Source: Gemmatimonadota bacterium (lineage in GTDB: Bacteria; Gemmatimonadota; Gemmatimonadetes; Longimicrobiales; Gaopeijiaceae). Taken from it: DNA of 64,000 nucleotides. The stretch is from assembly GCA_030430625.1 (NCBI GenBank), contig JAUIKL010000002.1, positions 27,279 through 91,278 of the forward strand, written 5' to 3'. Below are positions 49,444 through 58,733 of the stretch, in pieces. Position 1 is the stretch's first letter. The number at the start of each line of letters is the position of its first letter. The position numbers were made by a program, and so were the translations under genes. The notes under the pieces were generated by a model, which saw only the letters and a program-made list of their open reading frames with translations, was not told the origin of the DNA and made no database searches.

Positions 49444-49760
49444 TCCGCCATCCCCTTCGCTGGGTCGTCTCCGAGGGCCACCGAGAGCTGTCGATACAGC
49501 GCCTCGGCAATCCCGCTCCTGGTATCACCGGCCATCGCGCGCGCCATCTCCTCGTCGAGTAGCGTCGCGTACATGTCTGCACCGGGCGCATCCGGGCTTC
49601 CGCCGCCCGGCACGGTCGCGCGCAGTGCTTTCGTCAGGTACTGCATGAACACCCCTTCCATCTGCTCGGTCGCATCACGAAGTCGCTCGTGACGGTCGGG
49701 AACGGCATCCGTACTTCCAGTGTCGGCCACTCCGAGCACACCCTCCATACCTGAGATCAT
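49440..49760 (-). CDS. flgJ: FlgJ-type rod-binding protein without muramidase domain
   Basis: ATEQMEGVFMQYLTKALRATVPGG...YATLLDEEMARAMAGDTRSGIAEALYRQL. Confidence 0.85.
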   Translation of the reverse strand: MISGMEGVLGVADTGSTDAVPDRHERLRDATEQMEGVFMQYLTKALRATVPGGGSPDAPGADMYATLLDEEMARAMAGDTRSGIAEALYRQLSVALGDDPAKGMAE

Positions 49761-50845
49761 CGGACGACCACCTCCGCATGTAGAGCGCCGGCGTCCCGGA
49801 GCGACCGGAAGACCTGCCCGATGACCTCGGCCGTCGCACCGACGGCATGCAGCGCCTCGGCCAGGGATTGCACCTGGACCCCGGGCTCGACACGCACCGC
49901 GCCGGGGGGCAGGACGGCGTTCGGATCCCCGGCGGCGGCTGGCTCGGGCTGGCCGATCGTGACCGTCAGCCAGTCGTGGCTCACCACGCCTGCGCCGACG
50001 GTGATGTCCCCTCCTGTCGCCACGATTCCGCTCCGGGCGTCGACGACCACGCGGGGCGCCACGTCCGGTGTCACCGGCAGATCGCCCAGGGAGACGAGCG
50101 CGCGGTAGGGATCGTCGGCGGGAAGTTGGAGCGCCACCGACCCGGGATCCTCCACGGTCGCGACGTCCCCACCGAGACCCGCGTTGATGGCTTCGGCAAT
50201 CAGTTGCGCGGTCGCGAGGTTCGGGTCCCTGAGGTGGAGACGAGAGGGCGGGCCTTCGGGGGGTTGTCCGATCGGCGCCATGACCACGCCGCCGTCGGTC
50301 AGTCGGGCGGAGGTCTCCACGAGGTCCCGCCGGTTGTCCATCCTCGAGGGTAGGACGATCACCCCGTCCGCGAGCGCCAGCGGCGGTCCACCGACCGATC
50401 CGACCATGGGGGTCTGGAGGAGGACGCCGCCTCGGAGACTGGTCGCGTCCCCGAGGGAACCGACGTGAACGTCGAAGCGTCCGCCGGGCCGGGCGTACGG
50501 CGACGCCTCGGCCGTCACGATCACGGCGGCCGAGTTGCGGGCACGAAGCACGTACTCGGGTACCTCGACGCCCATGTTCCTCAGCAGGTTCGCGATCGAC
50601 CGCACGGTCATGTTGCCTTCGCGGTTTCCGAAGACCCGGTCACCCGTTCCGTCGAGGCCGGTGACCAGCCCGTACCCGACGAGCTGAACAGGAATCTCCC
50701 CTTCGGGGATCGTGAGGTCCCGCACTCGCGGTGCCTGGGCTTCGACCGCGGTCGAAGGCACGGGCAGGAGCAAGGCCGCCAGGAGGGCGGTCAGGCAACC
50801 GACTCGGACGCTCGAGCGGCACCGGGCGGAGAGAGCGCGGGTCAT
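49757..50845 (-). CDS. flgI: Flagellar P-ring protein FlgI
   Basis: VQLVGYGLVTGLDGTGD, VIVTAEASPYARPGGRFDVHVGSLGDATSLRGGVLLQTPM; start at 50845. Confidence 0.96.
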   Translation of the reverse strand: MTRALSARCRSSVRVGCLTALLAALLLPVPSTAVEAQAPRVRDLTIPEGEIPVQLVGYGLVTGLDGTGDRVFGNREGNMTVRSIANLLRNMGVEVPEYVLRARNSAAVIVTAEASPYARPGGRFDVHVGSLGDATSLRGGVLLQTPMVGSVGGPPLALADGVIVLPSRMDNRRDLVETSARLTDGGVVMAPIGQPPEGPPSRLHLRDPNLATAQLIAEAINAGLGGDVATVEDPGSVALQLPADDPYRALVSLGDLPVTPDVAPRVVVDARSGIVATGGDITVGAGVVSHDWLTVTIGQPEPAAAGDPNAVLPPGAVRVEPGVQVQSLAEALHAVGATAEVIGQVFRSLRDAGALHAEVVVR

Positions 50846-51411
50846 GGAATGATCCACCCGAGGATCTTGGCGATCATGCTCTTGTCGGCTTTGGCCAGGT
50901 TGCCGTTGGTCGAGTAGAGGACTTCGACATCGGCGATCCGCCACGACAGAACCGTGTTGTCCGAGAGGATGTCCTGGGGTCGGAGAACGCCCCGAACCGT
51001 GACCTCCTGGGTGTGGTCGTCGATCGTGACCGTCTTCGTTCCCTCGACCTGGAGGTTACCGTCATCGAGCATCTCGGTGACGCGCACCGACACCTCGGAG
51101 TTCAGGCGGTCCTGCCGGATATCACGCCCACGGCGCAGCGACTCGTTCGCGAGAAAGGACGTGCCGTTCGCATCGACGTTGGTCGAGCCCGTCCCGCCCC
51201 GCACGCCGAGTTCCAACCCCCGGTCCTCGAGGGCGGAGGTCGCCCGGTCCGCAGACGCCGCGGTGTACTCGTCCACCACGATCGTCACGATATCCCCGAC
51301 CCCGTGGCGACGGCCGTCCGTCAGCCAACCGAAGTCCGGGACCGCCTGCGCCGAAACCGCGCACGGAGCGCCGATCGCGAGTCCACAAGCGATCACGAGT
51401 GCACGTCTCAT
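50842..51411 (-). CDS. flgH: Flagellar L-ring protein FlgH
   Basis: HGVGDIVTIVVDEYTAASADRATS, LQVEGTKTVTIDDHTQEVTVRGVLRPQDIL. Confidence 0.92.
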   Translation of the reverse strand: MRRALVIACGLAIGAPCAVSAQAVPDFGWLTDGRRHGVGDIVTIVVDEYTAASADRATSALEDRGLELGVRGGTGSTNVDANGTSFLANESLRRGRDIRQDRLNSEVSVRVTEMLDDGNLQVEGTKTVTIDDHTQEVTVRGVLRPQDILSDNTVLSWRIADVEVLYSTNGNLAKADKSMIAKILGWIIP

Positions 51412-52061
51412 CGTCGACCTCCCGTCAGTTCCACGCGGCCCGGACCGACGGCCCGAGCGTTCACCCGCACCCCGGAGCGGAGTCGGACCATCACGACCTC
51501 ACCCCGACGTGCCCGTCCGAGCGCCTCGCCCTTCACCGTCACCGCCAATCCAGGGTGTCGATAGACGGCTTCGACGTCGTCTCCGCCTTCGACGAGAAGG
51601 GGAGGGCGCACCGCTGGCGCCAACAGCGGCTCACCTTGTGCCACCATGCGCTGGGTGACCCCACCCACGGGATCGTCGTGGGGCGACGGTACGCCCCACA
51701 CGGTCGTGAGGCTCGTCACGACATCGTCGGCCGCCACTGTGGCACCACGTTCGAGAGCCCGGGCGGCGCTCGGCACGGGAACCAGGACGCCGGCCCGCAG
51801 AAAGCGCCGGGTCAGTCGGTCCTCCGACCAGAGGGAGAGGATCCACCGATCGGACGACCCGGGCTCGACGGACACGGAATCGACGACCTCCGGCACGTCC
51901 CCCAGTAGGGAGAGCCGCAGAGACTCCTGGTGAACGCCCCACTCCGACGCGATCACGCCTCGGACCCCGTCCAGTCTCGGATGGGCCGTCACGTCGGTGG
52001 CGGCCTGGGCCGCCATCGGCGCGGGGAGGACGGCCAGAAGGAGTGCGGCGCCGATCCTCAT
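51408..52061 (-). CDS. flgA: Flagellar P-ring assembly chaperone FlgA
   Basis: C-terminal SAF-like region VPSAARALERGATVAADDV...VRLRSGVRVNARAVGPGRVEL; operon position. Confidence 0.85.
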   Translation of the reverse strand: MRIGAALLLAVLPAPMAAQAATDVTAHPRLDGVRGVIASEWGVHQESLRLSLLGDVPEVVDSVSVEPGSSDRWILSLWSEDRLTRRFLRAGVLVPVPSAARALERGATVAADDVVTSLTTVWGVPSPHDDPVGGVTQRMVAQGEPLLAPAVRPPLLVEGGDDVEAVYRHPGLAVTVKGEALGRARRGEVVMVRLRSGVRVNARAVGPGRVELTGGRR

Positions 52062-52846
52062 CGGACCATCTGGTTCGTGACGTCGGCCATGTCTTCGCTC
52101 GCCTGAACGGCCTTCGCATTGATCTCGTAGGCCCGCAGAGCCGCGATCATGTCGACCATCTCCTGGACGACTTCGACGTTGCTCGACTCGAGCGCACCGG
52201 CCTCGAGCCTACCGAACCCGTCCTCCTGGGGGCTGCCGACAAGGGGCTGCCCCGAGGCACCGGTCTCCGCCCACAGGTTCTCGCCCAGCGCGCTGAGGCC
52301 CGGTGCGTTCGGGAAACGGGCCAACTCGAAGCGACCGACCTCGACCGGGAGGGTCTGACCCGACACGAGGGCCGAAACGACACCATCGCGGGAGATCGCC
52401 ACTCCGATCATGTCCTCTGTGACGCGGATCTCCGGGACGACCGGATAGCCGCTCGAGGTCACCAGCACACCCTGGTCGGACATGGTGAAGCTGCCGTCCC
52501 TCGTATACGCGGTGGTTCCGTCCGGCATCCGAACCTGGAACATGCCCTCGCCGATGATGGCGAGGTCGAGCGGGCGCTCGGTGAGCTCGGCGGTGCCCTG
52601 CGCGTGTACGCGCTGGACTCCGGCCAGCTTCGTACCGCGGCCCACCTGCACCTGCGCGATCACGTCACCGGCCGGGCTGTCGATGCCCTGTTCTCCCCGG
52701 ATCGTCTGATAGAGAAGGTCTTCGAACACGGCTCGACTTCGCTTGAAGCCGGGGGTGTTCACGTTCGCCAGATTGTTGGCGATGACGTCGATTCGTGTCT
52801 GTTGCGCGGCCATACCCGTGGCCGCGGTCTTCAAAGACGGGTCCAT
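52058..52846 (-). CDS. flgG: Flagellar distal rod protein FlgG
   Basis: LKTAATGMAAQQTRIDVIANNLANVNTPGFKRSRAVFEDLLYQ; QEMVDMIAALRAYEINAKAVQASEDM. Confidence 0.95.
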   Translation of the reverse strand: MDPSLKTAATGMAAQQTRIDVIANNLANVNTPGFKRSRAVFEDLLYQTIRGEQGIDSPAGDVIAQVQVGRGTKLAGVQRVHAQGTAELTERPLDLAIIGEGMFQVRMPDGTTAYTRDGSFTMSDQGVLVTSSGYPVVPEIRVTEDMIGVAISRDGVVSALVSGQTLPVEVGRFELARFPNAPGLSALGENLWAETGASGQPLVGSPQEDGFGRLEAGALESSNVEVVQEMVDMIAALRAYEINAKAVQASEDMADVTNQMVR

Positions 52847-52871
52847 CGGTCTCTCCTACTCGGAAACAGGA

Positions 52872-53606
52872 TCACTCCACACGCCCCAGTCGGTTGGCCA
52901 CCGTCTCCATCATCGAGTCGATGGTGGTCACGGATCGTTGAACGGCCTCGAAGGACCGCTGGATCGTGGTCATTTCGATCAGGGAGTCGAGCGCGTTGAC
53001 GTTGCTCCCCTCGAGGAAGCCCTGACGCACGAGGACCGCCTCCGGCGGGACCTCGGTCAACGAGGCCTCGTCGACCAGCACACCGTCGCGGAGGCTTCCA
53101 CGCGTCGCGCTGATCGGGGCCGCTCCATCCACGGCCCCCGCCTCTTGAGCGGCATCGGCGCGGACGACCCGAAGCCGTCCGACGCGTTCGCCGGCCACCG
53201 TGACCACACCGGTCGCGTCGATCTCGACGGGGCCGGGAGGAAGAACGAGAGGGCCGGAGGTGCCGAGCAGGGCGTTTCCATTCGCGTCCACCACCCGGCC
53301 GTCCGCGTCGAGCGTGAACGACCCGCTGCGGACGAGCTTCGTCCCTTCACTGGTCTCGACCGCGAAGTGCCCCGTGCCCTGAAGAGCCAGGTCGAGAGGC
53401 CCGGTGGTCTCCCGGAGCTCACCGGCCCGAGTGTCCGTAACGGTCCCGATGGCTGGAATTCCGCCCGGAAGCACCTCGGAGAAGATCCGCTCGGCGCGAA
53501 AGCCGGCGGTCTCGACGTTGGCCAGGTTGTTCGCGTTCACTTCCTGCCGGCGCTGCCAATACATCAGCGCGTGCCCGGCCGCGCGCAGGCTCGGTGGTCC
53601 GCTCAT
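52872..53606 (-). CDS. flgF: Flagellar rod protein FlgF-like
   Basis: NANNLANVETAGFRAERIFSEVLPG; SNVNALDSLIEMTTIQRSFEAVQRSV. Confidence 0.85.
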   Translation of the reverse strand: MSGPPSLRAAGHALMYWQRRQEVNANNLANVETAGFRAERIFSEVLPGGIPAIGTVTDTRAGELRETTGPLDLALQGTGHFAVETSEGTKLVRSGSFTLDADGRVVDANGNALLGTSGPLVLPPGPVEIDATGVVTVAGERVGRLRVVRADAAQEAGAVDGAAPISATRGSLRDGVLVDEASLTEVPPEAVLVRQGFLEGSNVNALDSLIEMTTIQRSFEAVQRSVTTIDSMMETVANRLGRVE

Positions 53607-53802
53607 CGACCTCGTCCCTTGCTCGAGGGTTCCGCGTCACCGAGGCGCAACGCCCGTGCCAGTGGTTCACAGATCCGGACAGACACCGTAACCTGCAGTC
53701 TGACTGCACCTTGCGACCTCCGGACCACCCTCGGGACAAGTCCGGGCCCCATGGTCACGACCGGAAGGGTCTTCCGGGTGGGCAGCACCTGCCGCAGCCC
53801 GA

Positions 53803-54318
53803 TCATACCCGCCTCGCCTCGAGGCGCTCGGCTAGACGAACCGCATCGCTGGCGGCCGGCGCCCGTCCACGCCGCACGCGAATTCGCGGTCGTCGACCCG
53901 CCGCTCGACGCCGGACGAACGCCACGGACGTCGAGAGGGCTGCGACGAGAAGAAGGAAGCCGATCATCACGATCAGCCCGGCCTCCAGCGTCCAGGTCGC
54001 CTCTCCTCTCAGGATGGCGCGAAAGCCGCGCCACTCGGCGGCGACACCCGTGGCCCCATCCCCGGACGATGCCGGACGCGGACGAGCCATTCCACGCTCT
54101 TCGAGAACCGTGGCCAGCTCGTCCCACGCCGTCCCCTCGTCGGCACCACTCAGAATGGACTGCACCATCTCCGCAGCGACCGACGCGGCCGCGTCTTCCG
54201 CCTCCACCGGTTCGACGGAGGGCAGGCCGACGTGAACGCCCGCCGGCTCCACTTGCCCGGCCAGTGGGGCTGCGAGGGCGAAGGCGATGGCCAGGGTCCC
54301 CAACGTGGATCGCTTCAT
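53803..54318 (-). CDS. Secreted/membrane protein of unknown function in flagellar operon
   Basis: Signal peptide MKRSTLGTLAIAFALAAPLAGQ, one TM segment, basic C-terminus. Confidence 0.7.
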   Translation of the reverse strand: MKRSTLGTLAIAFALAAPLAGQVEPAGVHVGLPSVEPVEAEDAAASVAAEMVQSILSGADEGTAWDELATVLEERGMARPRPASSGDGATGVAAEWRGFRAILRGEATWTLEAGLIVMIGFLLLVAALSTSVAFVRRRAAGRRPRIRVRRGRAPAASDAVRLAERLEARRV

Positions 54319-55064
54319 GGTTCGATTCCGTCCGCCTCGAGTAAGGTCCGTAGCGTCTTCAAGGCGGCCTGCCGGATCTGGGAGATCCGAGACTCGGTCA
54401 CGCCCATCAGCTCCGCGATCTCCCGGAGCCGGAGTTCTTCGTAGTAGTAGAGGGACAGCACGCGAGACTCCCGTTCCGGGAGTTTTCTCATACAATCCGC
54501 CAAAATCGCGACCGTCTCCTCGTGAGCCACGAGGTCCTCGATGTTCGGGCCATCGTCCGCGGTCGTTTCCGCCACGGTGAAGCCTGTGCCGGGATCCGGT
54601 CCACCCGTCGTGCGATCGAGAGACTCGTCGTGGTACCGGTTGAGATCGGAGCGGAGTCCATGCACCTCTTCGGGGGACACGCCCATGGCCTCGGCCAGCT
54701 CTTTCGGATCGGGGTCCCGTCCGAGCCGGAGTCGAAGATCCGTCTCGGCGGACCGCATCTCCCTCTCGCGTCTCCGTAGGGAACGCGGGGTTCGATCCCA
54801 GCGCCGAAGCTCATCCAGCATCGCGCCCCGTATCCTCGTGACCGCGAGTGTGCTGAACGCGTGCCCTCGGCTCGGGTCGAAACTGTGCGCGGCCTGGATG
54901 AGGCCCTGAACACCCGCACTGATGAGGTCCCCACGTTCCGGACCCAATCCTCCCGACCGGTCGAGCTTGGCCGCCGCGTCGTACACGAGACCGAGATTCT
55001 CGGACACCAACCGGTCCGGGTCGAGCGGCTTCCCGCCACCTTCGTCGCTCGGCTTGGCGCTCAT
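54315..55064 (-). CDS. fliA: Flagellar sigma factor FliA (sigma-28)
   Basis: LGLVYDAAAKLDR, GDLISAGVQGLIQAAHSFDPSRGHAFSTLAVTRIRGAMLDELR, region 4 LREIAELMGVTESRISQIRQAALKTLR; start at 55064. Confidence 0.95.
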   Translation of the reverse strand: MSAKPSDEGGGKPLDPDRLVSENLGLVYDAAAKLDRSGGLGPERGDLISAGVQGLIQAAHSFDPSRGHAFSTLAVTRIRGAMLDELRRWDRTPRSLRRREREMRSAETDLRLRLGRDPDPKELAEAMGVSPEEVHGLRSDLNRYHDESLDRTTGGPDPGTGFTVAETTADDGPNIEDLVAHEETVAILADCMRKLPERESRVLSLYYYEELRLREIAELMGVTESRISQIRQAALKTLRTLLEADGIEP

Positions 55065-55840
55065 GCGGCCGCCGGTGGTAGGAGCTGCGTCAGGACCGGG
55101 TGGACCTGATCGAGAAGCGTCGACTGCACGAGCAGTTCGGGGAGTCGACTTCCACGGGTGATCCCATTCGTGAGTCCGGGGTCCTCGGGAAGAGCACCCA
55201 GAATGTCGAGATCGCACGCCAGGAAGCGCTTCGCGCCCTCCCGCAGCACGGAGGCCGCCACATCCAGCTCCTGACCACCCGTTCGGTTGAAGAGGATCCG
55301 TGCCGGCGCCTCCGCGTGGACCATGAGCGCTTTCAGCATGGCGTGTGTGGACGCCAGACCGATGGCGTCGGCGGCCGTCACGACGACCACCGAGCCGACG
55401 CGCAGGTCGATCATCCGCTCGAGGGCGTGCAGGCGCGTGCCGGCATCGACGACAACGAGGTCCCGATCGTTGAACAGCGGAGGGACCCGGCGAACGATGG
55501 CTCGCACCTCCCTCGACTCCGACGCGCCGGCGGTCAGACTCAGCAACTCGAGCGACCCGTGCACCGGCGCAACGAGTCTCTCGACAGGACCCGACCCGAG
55601 TTCGGCCAGCGTCACCGTACGCGGAGCACCGAGCCATACCCGCTGCACGTCGAGCCACGGTTCGGCGTCGACGAGGAGCGTGCGGCGGCCGACCGACGCC
55701 CCTCGGATGGCGAGTAGGGCGGAGACCAACGACACCCCCGCCCCCCCTCTTCCGGCCGTCACGGCAACGACGTGAGGAGGCCCTCTCCGGGCGCGTCGGC
55801 GCCCGATCTGGGCGCGAAGGGCTTCGAGCTGGGAAGTCAC
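55061..55840 (-). CDS. flhG: FlhG/MinD-like protein with degenerate Walker A
   Basis: Position between flhF and fliA; GRGGAGVSLVSALLA aligned to GKGGVGKTS. Confidence 0.82.
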   Translation of the reverse strand: MTSQLEALRAQIGRRRARRGPPHVVAVTAGRGGAGVSLVSALLAIRGASVGRRTLLVDAEPWLDVQRVWLGAPRTVTLAELGSGPVERLVAPVHGSLELLSLTAGASESREVRAIVRRVPPLFNDRDLVVVDAGTRLHALERMIDLRVGSVVVVTAADAIGLASTHAMLKALMVHAEAPARILFNRTGGQELDVAASVLREGAKRFLACDLDILGALPEDPGLTNGITRGSRLPELLVQSTLLDQVHPVLTQLLPPAAA

Positions 55841-56649
55841 GCGATCGCCTGGAGGGTGGAGGGTTCACGCCCACGACGCAGAGCACCGGAGACGAGTCGG
55901 TCGGGGGCACCGTGCAGGTCTTCGGGGACACCCTGTCCATCCGTGACCCAGCGGGCTGGGAGGTTCAGCCTTCCGGCGATCGGCGCTGCCCCCGACTCGC
56001 TGGGATCCTCGTCCAGCTTGGTCAGGAGCGAATGCGTCGGTCCGACGTCGGCGAAGTGCGCCATGACCGCGTCGGCGACTTCGAGCCGTACGCAAGCCGA
56101 CACGACGAGATGCACCTCGTCGGGCCGCAAGGCGACGAGTGAATCGCGCCACCGACGATCCACCGCACTCGAAGCCGGGGCGCGCCCCGGTGTGTCGACG
56201 AGGACGACGTCGCAACCCGACAGACGGTGAAGCGCGCCCTGCGCCTCTCGCGGTTCGGTCGCGACCTCGAGCGGAAGTCGGGCCAGGTCCGCGTAGGTTT
56301 GGACCTGGTCGAAGGCGCCGATCTTGTAGCTGTCGAGTGTGATGATGCCCACGCGGAAGCCACCGAACGCAGACACGTTCAGCGCGAGCTTGGCCAGCGT
56401 CGTCGTCTTCCCCGACCCGGTCGGACCGACGAGAGCGAGAACCCGCGTACGCCGACCGACCCGACGCGGCGGCCCGGGCTGACGAAGAGTCCAGTCGAAT
56501 CGTCGTACCTCGTCCGGCGTCGTCGCCGTCACCTCGAATCCGCCCGGCACCGTTCGCGTCTCGAGGAGGAGTGCGTCGTCTCCGAGGACGGCCCGAACCC
56601 GGTCGAGGGCCTTCGAGACGTTCGGTGCGTGGATGCGCTCGATTCTCAT
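55837..56649 (-). CDS. flhF: Flagellar SRP-type GTPase FlhF
   Basis: ALVGPTGSGKTTTLAKLALN, GIITLDSYKIGAFDQVQTYADLARLPL. Confidence 0.93.
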   Translation of the reverse strand: MRIERIHAPNVSKALDRVRAVLGDDALLLETRTVPGGFEVTATTPDEVRRFDWTLRQPGPPRRVGRRTRVLALVGPTGSGKTTTLAKLALNVSAFGGFRVGIITLDSYKIGAFDQVQTYADLARLPLEVATEPREAQGALHRLSGCDVVLVDTPGRAPASSAVDRRWRDSLVALRPDEVHLVVSACVRLEVADAVMAHFADVGPTHSLLTKLDEDPSESGAAPIAGRLNLPARWVTDGQGVPEDLHGAPDRLVSGALRRGREPSTLQAIA

Positions 56650-58733
56650 GAGATCTCCCAGGATCCGAGAGGCTCGAACCCGGCGTGTGAAGGCAGTTCA
56701 GCGAGTGAGATCACCGGCACGTGCGGAAGAACCGGCTCCAGCAGCTTTCGAATGCCGACACGGAGCGACGGCGGCGCGATCACCGGCACCGCACCGGCCC
56801 CCTGAGCGCGTGTCATCCGGTCGAGTTCCTGGATGGCGGTCGACAACCGCTCGGGAGCCAGAGACTCGCCGGTCGTCCCGCGCGGGGAGAAGAGCCCCAT
56901 CAGCGCGGCTTCGAGACGCGGGCCCACCGTGATGCCACGGATCGAGCCTCGCTCGTCGAGGTAGCGGTCCGCGATGATCTTTCCGAGCGCTCGCCGGACG
57001 TGCTCGGTCAGTGCTTCGGGGTCCTTCGTCGTCTCGGCGTGGTCGGCCAGCGATTCCAGGATCGTGACGAGGTCGCGGATCGGCACCTGCTCCCGTAGGA
57101 GTCGCTGGAGGACCCGGTGTACCACACCAAGCGAGACCCGGGTCGGCACGACCTCGTCGACGAGCGCCGGATGAGTCTCTTTCAGGCGATCGAGTAGGGC
57201 CTGGACATCCTGTCGGCCAAGAAGATCGGCGCCGTGTTCCTTGAGCGTCTCCATGAGGTGCGTCGCGACGACCGAACCGGGTTCGACTACCGACCACCCG
57301 CGAGCTTCAGCGTCGATCTTGGCGTCGCGCGGAATCCAACGGGCCGGCAGACCGAAGCTCGGATCGCGCACCTCGATGCCGTCGACGGGGGCGACCACCT
57401 TGCCGGTGTCTAGGGCGAGCAGGTTCCGCATCATCACCTCGCCACGGGCCACCTCGGAGCCGCGAAGCCGGATCACGTACTCTCCCGGAGCGAGCTCGAT
57501 GTCGTCCCGGATTCGAATCGGGGGCACGAGGAGCCCGAGATCCTGGGCGGCCTTCTTTCGCAGGACGCCGACCCGGCTGAGCAAGTCTCCGCCCTGGGAC
57601 TCGTCGACGAGGGGGATCATCGCATACCCGACCTCGAGTTCGACGGGATCCAGAAGGATCAACTCTTCCAGGGGATCGTAGGCCGACGGAAGCGCGACCG
57701 CCGAGCCCGGCTCGACCTGCTCCCCTTGCGACTCGGGTAGCCCGATCGTTCCGACGCCCGGTGCGGACGCGGAGGGCGCGGATGCCTCGTTCTGCGATGC
57801 CAGCAGACCGAGCCCACCGAAGGCAGCGGACAGGAGGAGAAACGGCGCGTTCGGGAGCGCAGGAACGAGTCCCAACGAGCCCAGGATCACGGCCGATGCC
57901 CAGAGCGGCCGAGGATCCCGTCCGAGCTGGTGAGCCAGGGCGGCGCCGACCCTGGCCCCTCCGGCCGAGTAGGTCACGACGATACCCGAGGCTGTGCTGA
58001 CGATCAGGGCCGGGATCTGGCTCACCAGTCCGTCACCGATCGTGAGCATCGTGTACTTCGCGGCGGCGTCGGCAAGAGGAAGGGCCTCCTGAAGCATGCC
58101 GACGTAGAGCCCGCCGAGGATGTTGATCCCCGTGATCAGCAGGCCCAGAACCGCGTCACCGCGAACGAACTTCGCGGCGCCGTCCATGGCGCCGTAGAAG
58201 TCGGCCTCCATCGAGATCTCGCGACGACGACGACGCGCCTGCGCCTCGTCGATGATCCCGGCGTTGAGGTCCGCGTCGATACTCATCTGCCGCCCGGGCA
58301 TCGCATCGAGGGTGAAGCGGGCCGCAACTTCGGCCACGCGCCCCGCACCCTTCGTGATCACGATGAAGTTGATCGCGACCAGAATCAGGAAGATGACCAC
58401 CCCGACCGCGTAATTCCCCTGGACAACGAAATCCCCGAACGCGGAGATCACCGCGCCACCTTCGCCGCGACCGAGGATCAACCGTGTGCTCCCGACGTTC
58501 AGCCCGAGACGGAAGAGGGTGAGGAGGAGAAGGAGGGTCGGGAAGGCCGAGAGCTCGAGGGGATTCGACGTCTGCAGCGCGACGAGCAGCACGAGCAGGG
58601 AGCTGGCGATGCTGACCGTGATCAGGATGTCGAGGACGAAGGTCGGGAGCGGCAGGACGAGGAGGGCCACGACCCCGACGACCGCCGCGATGATGACGAA
58701 GTCCGCGTTCTGGAAACCCCGATCCTGACTCAT
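56646..58733 (-). CDS. flhA: Flagellar export protein FlhA
   Basis: VVIFLILVAINFIVITKGAGRVAEVAARFTLDAMPGRQMSIDADLNAGIIDEAQARRRR. Confidence 0.97.
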   Translation of the reverse strand: MSQDRGFQNADFVIIAAVVGVVALLVLPLPTFVLDILITVSIASSLLVLLVALQTSNPLELSAFPTLLLLLTLFRLGLNVGSTRLILGRGEGGAVISAFGDFVVQGNYAVGVVIFLILVAINFIVITKGAGRVAEVAARFTLDAMPGRQMSIDADLNAGIIDEAQARRRRREISMEADFYGAMDGAAKFVRGDAVLGLLITGINILGGLYVGMLQEALPLADAAAKYTMLTIGDGLVSQIPALIVSTASGIVVTYSAGGARVGAALAHQLGRDPRPLWASAVILGSLGLVPALPNAPFLLLSAAFGGLGLLASQNEASAPSASAPGVGTIGLPESQGEQVEPGSAVALPSAYDPLEELILLDPVELEVGYAMIPLVDESQGGDLLSRVGVLRKKAAQDLGLLVPPIRIRDDIELAPGEYVIRLRGSEVARGEVMMRNLLALDTGKVVAPVDGIEVRDPSFGLPARWIPRDAKIDAEARGWSVVEPGSVVATHLMETLKEHGADLLGRQDVQALLDRLKETHPALVDEVVPTRVSLGVVHRVLQRLLREQVPIRDLVTILESLADHAETTKDPEALTEHVRRALGKIIADRYLDERGSIRGITVGPRLEAALMGLFSPRGTTGESLAPERLSTAIQELDRMTRAQGAGAVPVIAPPSLRVGIRKLLEPVLPHVPVISLAELPSHAGFEPLGSWEIS

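Noticed and set aside
55065-55940. N-terminal extension of the fliA ORF (54315..55940)
   Set aside because: Covers flhG in another frame; sigma factor homology begins at 55064
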